DNA of 58,266 nt from Bordetella parapertussis (GTDB lineage: Bacteria; Pseudomonadota; Gammaproteobacteria; Burkholderiales; Burkholderiaceae_D). The notes beneath the pieces were generated by a model. It was not told the origin of the DNA. It worked only from the letters and a program-made list of their open reading frames with translations, and did not search any database. Of this stretch, positions 17,217 to 26,037 are shown piece after piece. The translations under genes and the position numbers were made by a program. Positions within the stretch are counted from its first letter, which is position 1; the number at the start of each line of letters is the position of its first letter. The stretch lies in contig CAMCXB010000007.1 in NCBI GenBank assembly GCA_945883145.1, positions 1 to 58,266 of the forward strand, written 5' to 3'.

Positions 17217-17584
17217 CAAAAACGCATTTAGTTTATGGTCTCAATAGCATCGCCAGAGAAAATGCCATCGCTGCTATGCTAGTACCAAACAGTCCTAGCG
17301 CAGTGATTATTGAAGGGCTCGCAAACGGCAATAGCAAGCTAGAAGAATTTGATCAAGCAGCCAACTTAGCAATTTATCGTATCGCACCTGGTTGTCCTTG
17401 TTGTACTGGTAGTTTAACAATGCGTGTCACGCTCAACCGCTTGTTACGTAATTCACCAGAATATTTATATATCAGTCTTGCAAGCAATGAGCATCTGACT
17501 AGCATTCGTGAGTTTTTACAAGCACCGCAATACAAAGATCTGTTAACCCTCCAACAGGAGTGCAATTGCGACAACTCTGATTGA
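17213..17584 (+). CDS. Small CobW/G3E-GTPase-like protein without P-loop
   Basis: A 123-residue protein whose ATG overlaps the ntrX stop (ATGA), so it belongs to the ntrYX transcript. The segment GCPCCTGSLTMRVTLNRLLR (about residues 60-79) closely resembles the conserved G-C-x-C-C metal-binding motif and following helix of CobW/G3E GTPases. The usual N-terminal Walker A is replaced by HLVYGLNSIAREN, so nucleotide binding by a P-loop is unlikely. The C-terminus carries another cysteine pair (QECNCDNSD). It may be a metal-binding remnant or a specialised metal-handling protein. The relationship rests on this motif only. Confidence 0.7.
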   Translation: MTKTHLVYGLNSIARENAIAAMLVPNSPSAVIIEGLANGNSKLEEFDQAANLAIYRIAPGCPCCTGSLTMRVTLNRLLRNSPEYLYISLASNEHLTSIREFLQAPQYKDLLTLQQECNCDNSD

Positions 17585-17674
17585 ACGTTAGCATTTTTTT
17601 GAGATCCACTCTTGAAAATAGCATTAGTAATCCTATTTGAAGTTAGTTGAAGTAATCAACTTTAAGGTGAGTCT

Positions 17675-17932
17675 ATGAATGTTATCTATAACAGCGAGCA
17701 CTACAGTGTTGTTGAGTTTGGTGCGCAATCTAGTCCGAGTGCAATGGAATTCGGTGGCTATGAAATCTTAGATAAGCCTGCCCGTAAAGAAATTTTCATT
17801 GCGGGTCCCTTGGCTGAAGTATTCAGACAAAACGTGATGGAACTGATTGCTACCGAACCCAGTGAAGAAGAAATTGATGCCTTCTTAGGTAGTTATGATT
17901 CTTTAATGGCACAACCCTTTATCTTGCATTAA
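17675..17932 (+). CDS. DUF3567-family protein
   Basis: An 85-residue acidic cytoplasmic protein beginning MNVIYNSEHYSVVEFGAQ, matching DUF3567, which is essentially limited to Burkholderiales. The central KPARKEIFIAGPLAEVFRQ and the acidic EEEIDAFLG are conserved-looking. A ribosome site AAGGTGAG precedes the ATG. The function is unknown. It lies 90 bases after the CobW-like gene and 38 bases before a methyltransferase gene. It is useful mainly as a taxonomic marker. Confidence 0.85.
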   Translation: MNVIYNSEHYSVVEFGAQSSPSAMEFGGYEILDKPARKEIFIAGPLAEVFRQNVMELIATEPSEEEIDAFLGSYDSLMAQPFILH

Positions 17933-17970
17933 CTCAGTGCTAGATCTATCTATCTCTACCTAGGACGTGA

Positions 17971-18669
17971 TTGCGCGTGTCTGACACATCACCCCTAGGT
18001 AATTCTCGTGCTGTATTTAGCACCCAAACTGAAATTCATGCGCAACTTGATAAGCTACTGCAAAGGCATAGCGCGCATCCATTTCAAAAACCCTTCAGCA
18101 CCTACAATCAAACCGCTTATACCAGTGCCATGCAAGCATGGAAGGCAGCCGGTTCAGCTCCTTTGATACTAGATTCTGGTTGCGGTGTAGGTCTCTCTAC
18201 ACGTCACCTAGCGAGTCTTAATCCACTGCACTTTGTTATTGGTGTTGATCAATCTGCTGACAGATTATTGCGCTTACATCAATCCGTTCCGGATATTAAA
18301 AATTTCATTACTGTGCGTGCTGACTTAGTTGATTTCTGGCGACTGTTAAAAAATGATGGCATCACCCTCGACTATCACTACTTGTTATATCCTAATCCTT
18401 GGCCTAAAAAAGATCAGCTGCGACGACGTTGGCATGGTCATGCAGTCTTTCCTACTTTGCTAGCCCTTGGTGGCACCATAGAATGTCGTAGTAATTGGAA
18501 AATTTATGTCGATGAATTTGCCCATGCTTTAACCACCTTAACTGGGCAAGCTACACAGTGTGAAAATTATTCTATTCATCCTTTTGCATTAACGCCTTTC
18601 GAAGAAAAATATCACGCCTCTGGTCATAGCTTATGGCGCTGCCAACTGAAGATTCCTAACTCAGCATAA
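17971..18669 (+). CDS. TrmB-like tRNA (guanine-N7)-methyltransferase family protein
   Basis: A 232-residue SAM-dependent methyltransferase. The SAM-binding motif is LILDSGCGVGLSTRHLA (about residues 65-81) and the acidic strand-2 end is VIGVDQSADRL. The motif YPNPWPKKDQLRRRW is the equivalent of the PDPWPKKRHHKRR signature of TrmB, which makes 7-methylguanosine at tRNA position 46. The sequence is divergent in the N-terminal half, so this may be a TrmB paralogue rather than the main enzyme. The start is probably TTG at 17971, five bases after AGGA, though GTG at 17977 is possible. It is followed 51 bases later by a class II amidotransferase. Confidence 0.8.
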   Translation: MRVSDTSPLGNSRAVFSTQTEIHAQLDKLLQRHSAHPFQKPFSTYNQTAYTSAMQAWKAAGSAPLILDSGCGVGLSTRHLASLNPLHFVIGVDQSADRLLRLHQSVPDIKNFITVRADLVDFWRLLKNDGITLDYHYLLYPNPWPKKDQLRRRWHGHAVFPTLLALGGTIECRSNWKIYVDEFAHALTTLTGQATQCENYSIHPFALTPFEEKYHASGHSLWRCQLKIPNSA

Positions 18670-18720
18670 ACAAGTTTCGTGATAAGGTAAGTCTTATCAA
18701 CAGAATTTTCCTAATTAAAA

Positions 18721-19488
18721 ATGTGTCAACTACTCGGCATGAATTGCAATGTCCCTACCGACATTGTATTTAGCTTTACAGGCTTTGCGACCCGCGGCGG
18801 CCTTACTGATGAACATAAAGATGGTTGGGGCATTGCTTTTTTTGAAGGTGCTGGCGTACGTCTATTTGTAGACCATCAATCTGCCATCGCTTCACCTGTT
18901 GCTGATTTGATTAAGCGTTATCCCATCAAATCAAAACATGTCATCGCGCATATTCGTAAAGCGACACAAGGCCATGTTGCTTTAGAAAATTGTCATCCTT
19001 TTGTGCGTGAGTTATGGGGACGTTATTGGGTATTTGCACATAATGGCGATTTAAAAAACTTTTTGCCTACGTTTAATGGCTCTTTTACACCGGTAGGTAC
19101 AACTGATAGTGAACGTGCTTTTTGTTATTTACTTCAACAGCTACGTAAACAGTTTGGCGATGTTGCTCCACCATTGCCTATCTTACGATCAGCGATAACA
19201 ACACTCACTACAGAGATCGCCAGTTATGGCATTTTTAATATGATGCTTTCGGATGGATCGGCGCTATTTGCACATTGCTCAACACGCTTACATTACGTCG
19301 TGCGGCAACATCCTTTTAATCAAGCACGACTTTCCGATGAAGATTTGTCAGTTGATTTTTCTACTGTGACGACACCGAATGACAGAGTAGCTATTATCGT
19401 AACTGAACCACTCACCACTAATGAAACTTGGCATGCCTTTAACAGTGGTGAGCTGAAGTTGTTTGCTGAAGGCATGCCTATTGATTAA
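18721..19488 (+). CDS. Class II glutamine amidotransferase (YafJ type)
   Basis: A 255-residue N-terminal-nucleophile amidotransferase of the stand-alone YafJ/EgtC-like type. Met1 is followed directly by Cys2 (MCQLLGMN), the catalytic nucleophile after Met removal. Family motifs are RGGLTDEHKDGWGIAFF (about residues 26-42), HIRKATQGHVALENCHPF, and FAHNGDLKNF, which bind glutamine. There is no synthase domain, so the acceptor of the ammonia is unknown. It is the last plus-strand gene before metH, which converges on it with a 15-base gap. Confidence 0.9.
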   Translation: MCQLLGMNCNVPTDIVFSFTGFATRGGLTDEHKDGWGIAFFEGAGVRLFVDHQSAIASPVADLIKRYPIKSKHVIAHIRKATQGHVALENCHPFVRELWGRYWVFAHNGDLKNFLPTFNGSFTPVGTTDSERAFCYLLQQLRKQFGDVAPPLPILRSAITTLTTEIASYGIFNMMLSDGSALFAHCSTRLHYVVRQHPFNQARLSDEDLSVDFSTVTTPNDRVAIIVTEPLTTNETWHAFNSGELKLFAEGMPID

Positions 19489-19503
19489 CACTCTACATCA
19501 CAA

Positions 19504-22500
19504 TTAATTCAAATTCGGAGCCAACCAACTTTTCATCAGGTCTTCCGAAATTTTTCTGCGCTTAACCATATCTTGTAATTGATCTTCACCGATTTTGCCA
19601 ACCGTGAAATACTTTGAATCGGGATGCGCGAAATAAAATCCTGATACCGATGCACCTGGGAACATGGCATAAGATTCTGTCAAACTCATACCTATATCTT
19701 CTGCTTCAAGTATACGGAACATGTCTGCTTTAACAGTGTGCTCAGGACAAGCTGGATAACCTGGTGCTGGGCGTATACCTTTATATTGTTCAGCAATTAA
19801 AGCCTCACTACTTAAGGCTTCATCACTTGCATAACCCCATAAATCTTTACGCACACGTTCATGTAAATATTCAGCAAAGGCTTCTGCAAGTCTATCTGCT
19901 AAAGCTTTTAACATGATGGATGAATAATCATCATGCGCATCTTCAAAACGTTTTTCGTATTTTTCTATGCCTAGACCTGCAGTCACTGCAAACATGCCTA
20001 TGTAATCTGTGATGCCTGAAGATTGTGGCGCAATGAAATCAGACAAGCATTGATTCGGACGTGCCACACCATGAATGACAGGTTTTTCAGTTTGCTGTCT
20101 CAAACCATAATAAGTAAACGCCACTTCAGTGCGCGTCTCATCGGTGTAAATGACGATGTCATCATCATTCACGCTATTACATGGCAACAGCGCCATCACA
20201 CCATTTGCTGTTAACCAGCGTCCATCTATAATTTTTTTCAGTAATGCCTGGCCTTCTTTATAAACATTACTTGCTGATTCGCCTACCACTGCATCCGTCA
20301 ATATAGCGGGGAATGGTCCAGCTAAATCCCAAGTCTGAAAGAATGGACCCCAATCAATATAGTTTGCTAACAAGGCAAGATCGACATTGCGAAAATGTCT
20401 GCGACCTATGAATTTTGGTTTATGTGGTTTACCTGCGCCATCAAAAGCGACCTGCATTTTATTTTTACGCGCTGCTGCTAAGGACAACATAGGCGCTGCT
20501 TTTTTACCTGCATGTTGTACACGTATGCGTTCGTAATCAGTACTAATCTCTGTTAAATAAGCATCACGTGTTTCAGGTGTCAGCAGTGATTGCGCGACCG
20601 AGACAGAACGAGAAGCATCGGCAACATAGATCACTGGGCCTTCATAATTTGGCGCAATCTTCACAGCCGTGTGTGCACGACTAGTAGTCGCACCGCCAAT
20701 TAATAAAGGTGTTTTCAGTGCGCGGAAATGCGGATCACGTTGCATTTCTTTTGCAACATGTGCCATTTCTTCTAATGAAGGTGTGATCAATCCAGAGAGA
20801 CCAATAATATCTACTTGTTCTTCTTTTGCTTTCGCAAGAATTTCAGAACAAGGCACCATCACACCCATGTTCACAACTTCAAAATTATTACATTGCAAAA
20901 CAACTGAAACAATATTCTTACCAATGTCATGCACATCGCCTTTTACTGTGGCGATCAAAATCTTACCTTTAGGTTTAGCTGCCTTACCAGTGCGACGTTC
21001 TTCTTCTGCTTTTTCTTCTTCAATGTAAGGCACCAGATGAGCAACCGCTTGTTTCATCACGCGCGCTGATTTCACTACCTGCGGCAAAAACATTTTGCCT
21101 TGTGCGAATAAGTCACCAACGATATTCATGCCGTCCATCAGTGGGCCTTCAATCACATGGATAGGACGACCGCCACTTGCAAATACTGCCGTACGCGCTT
21201 CTTCGGTATCTTCTACTATCCATTGTGTAATGCCGTGTACTAAAGCATGCGCCAAGCGTTTTTCTACAGCGGCTTCACGCCATACTAAAGTTTGTTCTTC
21301 TTTTTTATCGCCGGCTTTTAATGAGGCAGCGAAATCAATCATGCGCTCTGTTGCATCTTCGCGGCGATTTAACACCACATCTTCTGCGCGCTCACGTAAT
21401 TCAGAATCGAGATCATCATAAACACCGACCATACCGGCATTCACAATGCCCATACTCATACCAGCTTTAATAGCGTGATAAAGGAATACAGTGTGTATCG
21501 CTTCACGAGCAGGATCATTACCGCGGAATGAAAAACTCACATTCGACACACCACCGCTGATTTTTGCGTGCGGCAGATTTTCACGTATCCAACGCGTCGC
21601 TTCTATGAAATCAACAGCATAATTATTGTGTTCTTCTATACCCGTTGCGACAGCAAAAATATTTGGATCAAAAATTATATCTTCAGGAGCAAAACCAACT
21701 TTATCTATTAACAAATGATAGGCGCGCGCACAAATTTCTGTTTTACGTGCAAAGGTATCGGCCTGACCTTTTTCATCAAAGGCCATCACAATCGCTGCTG
21801 CACCATAACGTCTACATAGATTTGCTTGTCTTAGAAATTCTGCTTCGCCTTCTTTGAGCGAAATAGAATTTACAATCGCTTTGCCTTGCACGCACTTTAA
21901 GCCTGCTTCTATTACTGACCATTTTGAGGAATCGATCATGATAGGTACACGAGCGATATCTGGTTCAGATGCGATCAGATTCAAAAAGCGCGTCATCGCT
22001 GCAACTGAATCCAACATGGCTTCATCCATGTTGATGTCAATGACTTGTGCGCCATTTTCAACTTGCTGACGTGCGACTGCTAAAGCTTCTTCGTATTGCT
22101 CATTCAAAATCATGCGTGCAAAAGCTTTTGAACCTGTGACGTTGGTGCGCTCGCCTACGTTAACGAATAAAGAATCTTCATCAATCGTAAATGGCTCTAA
22201 ACCCGATAAACGCATTTGATGTAAATGCGTAGGTATTACGCGCGGAGCAATAGGATTTACTGTTTCTGCAATGGCTTTAATATGATCTGGCGTGGTACCA
22301 CAACAGCCGCCCGCAATATTCACGAAACCACTTTCAGCAAATTCTTTTAGTAGCGAAGAAGTTACATCTGGTGTTTCATCGAATCCAGTGTCCGACATAG
22401 GATTCGGCAAACCTGCATTTGGATAAATACAAACATAGGTCTCCGATATTTTTGATAGCTCTTCAGCATAAGGGCGCATCAGCGTGGCACCTAATGCGCA

Positions 22501-23262
22501 ATTCAAACCTATGGTTAAAGGCTTGGCATGACGAACTGAATTCCAAAAAGCAGTTACCGTTTGGCCAGACAACACACGACCTGAAGCATCAGTCACTGTG
22601 CCTGAAATCATGATAGGTAATTTTTGTCCGTGCTCTTCAAAAAACTGATCAATCGCAAATAAGGCTGCTTTGCAGTTGAGTGTGTCAAACACAGTCTCAA
22701 CTAACAATACATCCGCACCACCTTCTACTAAGGCACGCGTTTGTTCTAAATAGGCATTAACTAATTGATCGAAGGTGACATTGCGCGCACTAGGATCATT
22801 CACATCGGGAGAGATCGATGCTGTTTTAGGTGTAGGGCCTAATGCGCCAGCGACGAAGCGTGGCTTATCTTTGGTGCTGTATTTATCACAAGCTGCACGC
22901 GCGATTTTCGCGGCTTGCACATTCATCTCATAAGCCAGATGTGGCATATGATAATCATCTTGAGCAATCGTCGTCGCACCAAAGGTATTGGTCTCGATTA
23001 AATCTGCGCCTGCTGCTAAATACTGTTCATGGATTTCTTGAATCACATGCGGTTGGGTGAGCGTTAACAGCTCGTTATTCCCTTTGACGAAAATTTCTTT
23101 ACCTGGCACGGCAAAATTTGCAAAACGCTCACCGCGATAATCTTCTTCCGTCAGCTTATAACGCTGAATCATGGTGCCCATAGCACCATCAAGAATCAAT
23201 ATGCGCTGTGATAGTAAATCACGCAAAATCGTTTCAGTTGTAGATATAGCGTCGCGTTTCAT
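19504..23262 (-). CDS. metH: Cobalamin-dependent methionine synthase
   Basis: Transfers a methyl group from methyltetrahydrofolate to homocysteine via cobalamin. I use the ATG at 23262 (MKRDAISTTETILRDLL, 1252 residues), since an 18-residue in-frame extension adds no family-like sequence. The domains are in order. The homocysteine-binding barrel has LDGAMGTMIQRY and the zinc cysteines in IAGGCCGTTPDH. The pterin-binding domain has VNVGERTNVTGSK. The cobalamin domain has VKGDVHDIGKNIV, where His is the lower cobalt ligand. The C-terminal reactivation domain binds SAM (RPAPGYPACPEH). All are in one chain, as in E. coli. A structured leader with a terminator lies directly upstream. Confidence 0.97.
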   Translation of the reverse strand: MKRDAISTTETILRDLLSQRILILDGAMGTMIQRYKLTEEDYRGERFANFAVPGKEIFVKGNNELLTLTQPHVIQEIHEQYLAAGADLIETNTFGATTIAQDDYHMPHLAYEMNVQAAKIARAACDKYSTKDKPRFVAGALGPTPKTASISPDVNDPSARNVTFDQLVNAYLEQTRALVEGGADVLLVETVFDTLNCKAALFAIDQFFEEHGQKLPIMISGTVTDASGRVLSGQTVTAFWNSVRHAKPLTIGLNCALGATLMRPYAEELSKISETYVCIYPNAGLPNPMSDTGFDETPDVTSSLLKEFAESGFVNIAGGCCGTTPDHIKAIAETVNPIAPRVIPTHLHQMRLSGLEPFTIDEDSLFVNVGERTNVTGSKAFARMILNEQYEEALAVARQQVENGAQVIDINMDEAMLDSVAAMTRFLNLIASEPDIARVPIMIDSSKWSVIEAGLKCVQGKAIVNSISLKEGEAEFLRQANLCRRYGAAAIVMAFDEKGQADTFARKTEICARAYHLLIDKVGFAPEDIIFDPNIFAVATGIEEHNNYAVDFIEATRWIRENLPHAKISGGVSNVSFSFRGNDPAREAIHTVFLYHAIKAGMSMGIVNAGMVGVYDDLDSELRERAEDVVLNRREDATERMIDFAASLKAGDKKEEQTLVWREAAVEKRLAHALVHGITQWIVEDTEEARTAVFASGGRPIHVIEGPLMDGMNIVGDLFAQGKMFLPQVVKSARVMKQAVAHLVPYIEEEKAEEERRTGKAAKPKGKILIATVKGDVHDIGKNIVSVVLQCNNFEVVNMGVMVPCSEILAKAKEEQVDIIGLSGLITPSLEEMAHVAKEMQRDPHFRALKTPLLIGGATTSRAHTAVKIAPNYEGPVIYVADASRSVSVAQSLLTPETRDAYLTEISTDYERIRVQHAGKKAAPMLSLAAARKNKMQVAFDGAGKPHKPKFIGRRHFRNVDLALLANYIDWGPFFQTWDLAGPFPAILTDAVVGESASNVYKEGQALLKKIIDGRWLTANGVMALLPCNSVNDDDIVIYTDETRTEVAFTYYGLRQQTEKPVIHGVARPNQCLSDFIAPQSSGITDYIGMFAVTAGLGIEKYEKRFEDAHDDYSSIMLKALADRLAEAFAEYLHERVRKDLWGYASDEALSSEALIAEQYKGIRPAPGYPACPEHTVKADMFRILEAEDIGMSLTESYAMFPGASVSGFYFAHPDSKYFTVGKIGEDQLQDMVKRRKISEDLMKSWLAPNLN

Positions 23263-23290
23263 GTGCTCAAAAAATATAATCGCTGCAGAA

Positions 23291-23323
23291 AATAAAAAAC
23301 CCGGCCTGCAAAGCAAAGCCGGG
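23291..23323 (-). terminator. Terminator hairpin in the metH leader
   Basis: On the minus strand a CCCGGC/GCCGGG stem (with further internal pairing possible) is followed by TTTTTTATTTT. It lies 29 bases upstream of the metH start codon, in the same transcriptional direction. It either ends fmt transcripts or acts as an attenuator for metH. The TATAAT at 23416-23421 upstream of it makes attenuation plausible. Confidence 0.85.
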
Positions 23324-23421
23324 CATGCATGCCGCTTTAGCAGTATTTGTGTAGGACTTTCACCTCGGCGCCCGCAAGCTGGTTTTGACTTGAATAATCA
23401 AATCGGCGCTATCGAATTATA
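23324..23421 (-). promoter_or_regulatory. Structured metH leader, candidate riboswitch (class uncertain) with -10 box
   Basis: A TATAAT (23421-23416) would start RNA near 23409. From there GCGCC (23409-23405) can pair with GGCGC (23372-23368), enclosing a 7-bp hairpin (GATTTGA, 4-base loop, TCAAGTC). Downstream come AGGTGAAAGTCCT, then ACAAATACTGCTAAAGCGG, then a palindrome running into the terminator. The GATTTGA after the first stem and the AAAT-x3-GCTAAA-x2-GG block resemble the SAM-II riboswitch core. GGTGAAAGTCC also recalls cobalamin riboswitches. Either ligand would make sense for metH. The class is a guess; the leader-plus-terminator architecture is what the sequence shows. Confidence 0.45.
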
Positions 23422-23428
23422 CGTTAAT

Positions 23429-24385
23429 TCAAGAATGAATTTCGAAACGCTGACCCGACTTCATAGGGAAACCCTTCACAAATTCAACAGCAGGTAGTCG
23501 TTTGCCTCCCGGCTTTTGTAATTCCTTCAGCACTAAGGCACCATGACCACAAGCGACTGTCACACCGTGCTCATCCACACTCAAAATTTGTCCCGGTTCA
23601 CCCGTTAAATCTAGGCATTCAGCATGCCAAATTTTTAATGTGATGCCAGCGATTTCTGCGCTTGCTGCAGGAAAGGGATTGAATGCTCTGATCTTGCGTT
23701 CCAAAGTAGTCGCCGGCGCTTGAAAATTCAGTGCTGCCTCCTGCTTGCTAATTTTTGCTGCATAGGTCACGCCCATTTCGGGTTGTGGTGTGGCTGCTAA
23801 CTTGCCTGACTCAAGTGCGCGCATTGCGTCAACAATTAAACGACCGCCCAAATTTGCTAGCCTGTCATGCAAATCACCCGTAGTGTCCTCTGCGTGTATG
23901 TCCACTGCTTCACTAAGTAGCATAGCGCCCGTATCTAAGCCCTGGTCCATTTGCATAATTGTGATACCAGTTTGGGTGTCACCTGCTTCTATCGCTCTGT
24001 GTATAGGTGCAGCACCACGCCAACGCGGAAGTAGCGAGCCATGAATATTGATACAACCTAGACGCGGGATACTTAAAACCGATTGCGGCAAGAGCAAACC
24101 ATAAGCAGCAACTACCATCACATCATGCTCGGTTACTTGTAACAAGGCATGCGCCGCTTGCGCTTCTTTTGCGTATTTGCCGTCTAAGCGTAAGGATGTG
24201 GGTTGCGCAACGGGGATGGCATGTGTCAGGGCAAACTGTTTGACGGGAGAGGGATGTAATTGCATGCCACGTCCTGCAGGTCTATCTGGCTGGGTCAGTA
24301 CTAATGGAATCGCATAACCAGCAGCATGCATTGCAGCTAATGCTGAAACCGCAAACTCTGGTGTCCCTGCAAATATAATTTTCAT
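23429..24385 (-). CDS. fmt: Methionyl-tRNA formyltransferase
   Basis: Formylates initiator methionyl-tRNA using 10-formyltetrahydrofolate. The 318 residues are the standard length. The N-terminus MKIIFAGTPEFAVSALAAMH is diagnostic. The catalytic site is in INIHGSLLPRWRGAAPIHRA (Asn, His), with the essential Asp in QMDQGLDTGAML. The C-terminal OB-fold domain, which helps bind tRNA, is complete. It lies 81 bases after def on the same strand, the classical def-fmt pairing. It is followed by the metH leader. Confidence 0.97.
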   Translation of the reverse strand: MKIIFAGTPEFAVSALAAMHAAGYAIPLVLTQPDRPAGRGMQLHPSPVKQFALTHAIPVAQPTSLRLDGKYAKEAQAAHALLQVTEHDVMVVAAYGLLLPQSVLSIPRLGCINIHGSLLPRWRGAAPIHRAIEAGDTQTGITIMQMDQGLDTGAMLLSEAVDIHAEDTTGDLHDRLANLGGRLIVDAMRALESGKLAATPQPEMGVTYAAKISKQEAALNFQAPATTLERKIRAFNPFPAASAEIAGITLKIWHAECLDLTGEPGQILSVDEHGVTVACGHGALVLKELQKPGGKRLPAVEFVKGFPMKSGQRFEIHS

Positions 24386-24466
24386 TGCAAGATTATAGTA
24401 GCTAGCAGCTAGGCTTGATGGGCTTTACTTACTTGATGTGGAATGTTGTGCAGCTAACAATTTGTA

Positions 24467-24997
24467 CTAATTTGTCAGGGCGACCTTATCTTTTTTAAGT
24501 TCGCGCTCTTCTTTTAAGAGTTTGGTTTTGATGCGATTACGTTTTAGTGGCGAGAGATATTCGACAAACACCTTGCCTAATAGATGATCCATTTCATGCT
24601 GTATGCAGACTGCTAACAAGCCATCTGCTTGTCGTTCAAAAAACTTACCCTCTGCGTCCTGTGCTTTGACTTTCACTTCGACAGCACGTGCCACACCATC
24701 ATAAATACCAGGCACAGACAAACAACCTTCTTCATGAACTTTGCGTTCTTCACTAGCCCAGACTATTTCAGGGTTTATCAGTACTAATAAATCATCTCTG
24801 GTTTCAGAGACATCTATCACGATCAATCTTTCATGAACGTCAACTTGTGTCGCTGCAAGTCCTACACCTGGCGCTTCGTACATAGTTTCCGCCATATCAG
24901 CGATTAATTTTTTTAAGCGATCATCAAACGCCAGCACAGGCTTAGCAATTTTATGCAAGCGAGAATCTGGGTATCGCAGTATGGGCAGGTGTGACAT
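24467..24997 (-). CDS. def: Peptide deformylase
   Basis: Removes the formyl group from new proteins; a metalloenzyme normally using Fe2+. All three motifs are present: GVGLAATQV (about residues 45-53), EGCLSVPG with the metal-binding Cys, and QHEMDHLLG with the HExxH metal ligands. The 176 residues fit the usual 165-180. A Lys-rich C-terminal tail follows the last helix. It is the first gene of def-fmt on the minus strand and is divergent from the dprA cluster, from which it is separated by about 130 bases. Confidence 0.97.
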   Translation of the reverse strand: MSHLPILRYPDSRLHKIAKPVLAFDDRLKKLIADMAETMYEAPGVGLAATQVDVHERLIVIDVSETRDDLLVLINPEIVWASEERKVHEEGCLSVPGIYDGVARAVEVKVKAQDAEGKFFERQADGLLAVCIQHEMDHLLGKVFVEYLSPLKRNRIKTKLLKEERELKKDKVALTN

Positions 24998-25128
24998 TCA
25001 GCTTTTATACAACATCAAAAAAAATAGCTCGGTTTTCATTCGAAGAAGTTGGCTAGCTAGTGCAAAATCCCCGTCTTCTCGCGTTTCGGCTTGCGCGCAA
25101 TGTGATCATAGATTGGGACTGGCAACCG

Positions 25129-26037
25129 ATGAAAAAGTTTAGCACAGCTGTATTTTTCTTCCTCATGAACTCAGCGCTAGGCGCTAATCTGATTTTAAAA
25201 ACTAAAGCTGCGCCTATTACATCCTCAACGCCCTCTTCAATTCCAGCTGTGCTTGCATCTCCCACCACCACACTAAAACTAAGCCCTCGGGCACGTATAG
25301 AAACACAAGCGCCGGTTACATCACCCACTTTTATTCCACAAAGTTTTTTTAGTCTACGTTCACAACTGCTGTTTTTAAGTCCTATCGACGTAATCCTAGC
25401 GCCTAGCATCAGCTCCTTACAAGCAGGACAGGCTTTAGGGGGTGTGCATCAGTCTGTATTCGTAGTCGGCAAATTACATCAACAATCTACATTTGATGTG
25501 GTTAGAAATTGGCAAAAAATCATCGATCCAATAAACGGGCAGTTGCTCGGCATTGTAGGTAAACGCATAGGTAAAGTAGAACTCGTACTCGCTGCTGAAT
25601 CCAAAAACGCATTCCATGAATTCATCGTCACGCAAGCATGGTCTGAATTATCTACGGGTGATTTGTTGCTACCCGCAGCCAGTGATGAGAGGTCGAATCC
25701 TGTATTTGATAACCATAAAACTCAAGTCCAAGCTGCATCAGGTCGGGTTGCCACATTAATGCGCGAAGGGATATGGGCTGGCACTCTCGATGTCGTCGCG
25801 ATTAATTTAGGCACTCAGCAAGGCATGCATACTGGGGCGACCTTATCAGTCTTAAAGCAAGCTAAAATGAATCATCCTTCTGCGCTAACCATCCCCTCTC
25901 AGTCTGTTATGCAAACTATTGCAACGCTATTTGTATTCGATGTGAACGAGCGCGCTGCTTTTGCTGTTGTGATGCAGGCCAGTGATGTTATTTCTGTTGG
26001 CGATAGCGTTGTATCGATACGGACACCGAGCAAATGA
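25129..26037 (+). CDS. Secreted protein, LysM-less homologue of the protein encoded upstream of dprA
   Basis: The C-terminal two thirds (from about residue 100) resemble the Burkholderiales LysM-domain protein usually encoded just upstream of dprA: GQLLGIVGKRIGKVEL, TGDLLLPA, and AINLGTQQGMHTGATLSVL are its typical segments. The LysM domain expected in the N-terminal half is not recognisable. Instead there is a signal peptide (MKKFSTAVFFFLMNSALGA) and a Thr/Ser/Pro-rich stretch of about 60 residues. I choose the ATG at 25129 (302 residues) because it begins the signal peptide; a GTG at 25060 is also in frame. The stop overlaps the dprA start by 4 bases. It is likely periplasmic or cell-wall-facing. 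Confidence 0.72.
   Translation: MKKFSTAVFFFLMNSALGANLILKTKAAPITSSTPSSIPAVLASPTTTLKLSPRARIETQAPVTSPTFIPQSFFSLRSQLLFLSPIDVILAPSISSLQAGQALGGVHQSVFVVGKLHQQSTFDVVRNWQKIIDPINGQLLGIVGKRIGKVELVLAAESKNAFHEFIVTQAWSELSTGDLLLPAASDERSNPVFDNHKTQVQAASGRVATLMREGIWAGTLDVVAINLGTQQGMHTGATLSVLKQAKMNHPSALTIPSQSVMQTIATLFVFDVNERAAFAVVMQASDVISVGDSVVSIRTPSK

Noticed and set aside
23324..23409. Resemblance of GAGGTGAAAGTCCT to group II intron sequence
   Set aside because: No reverse transcriptase frame, no domain V hairpin, and the position before metH with a terminator fits a leader RNA better.
23324..23409. SAH riboswitch, the class expected before betaproteobacterial metH
   Set aside because: The typical GAGGAGCGCTGC and AACGGCGCTC blocks are absent in the leader.
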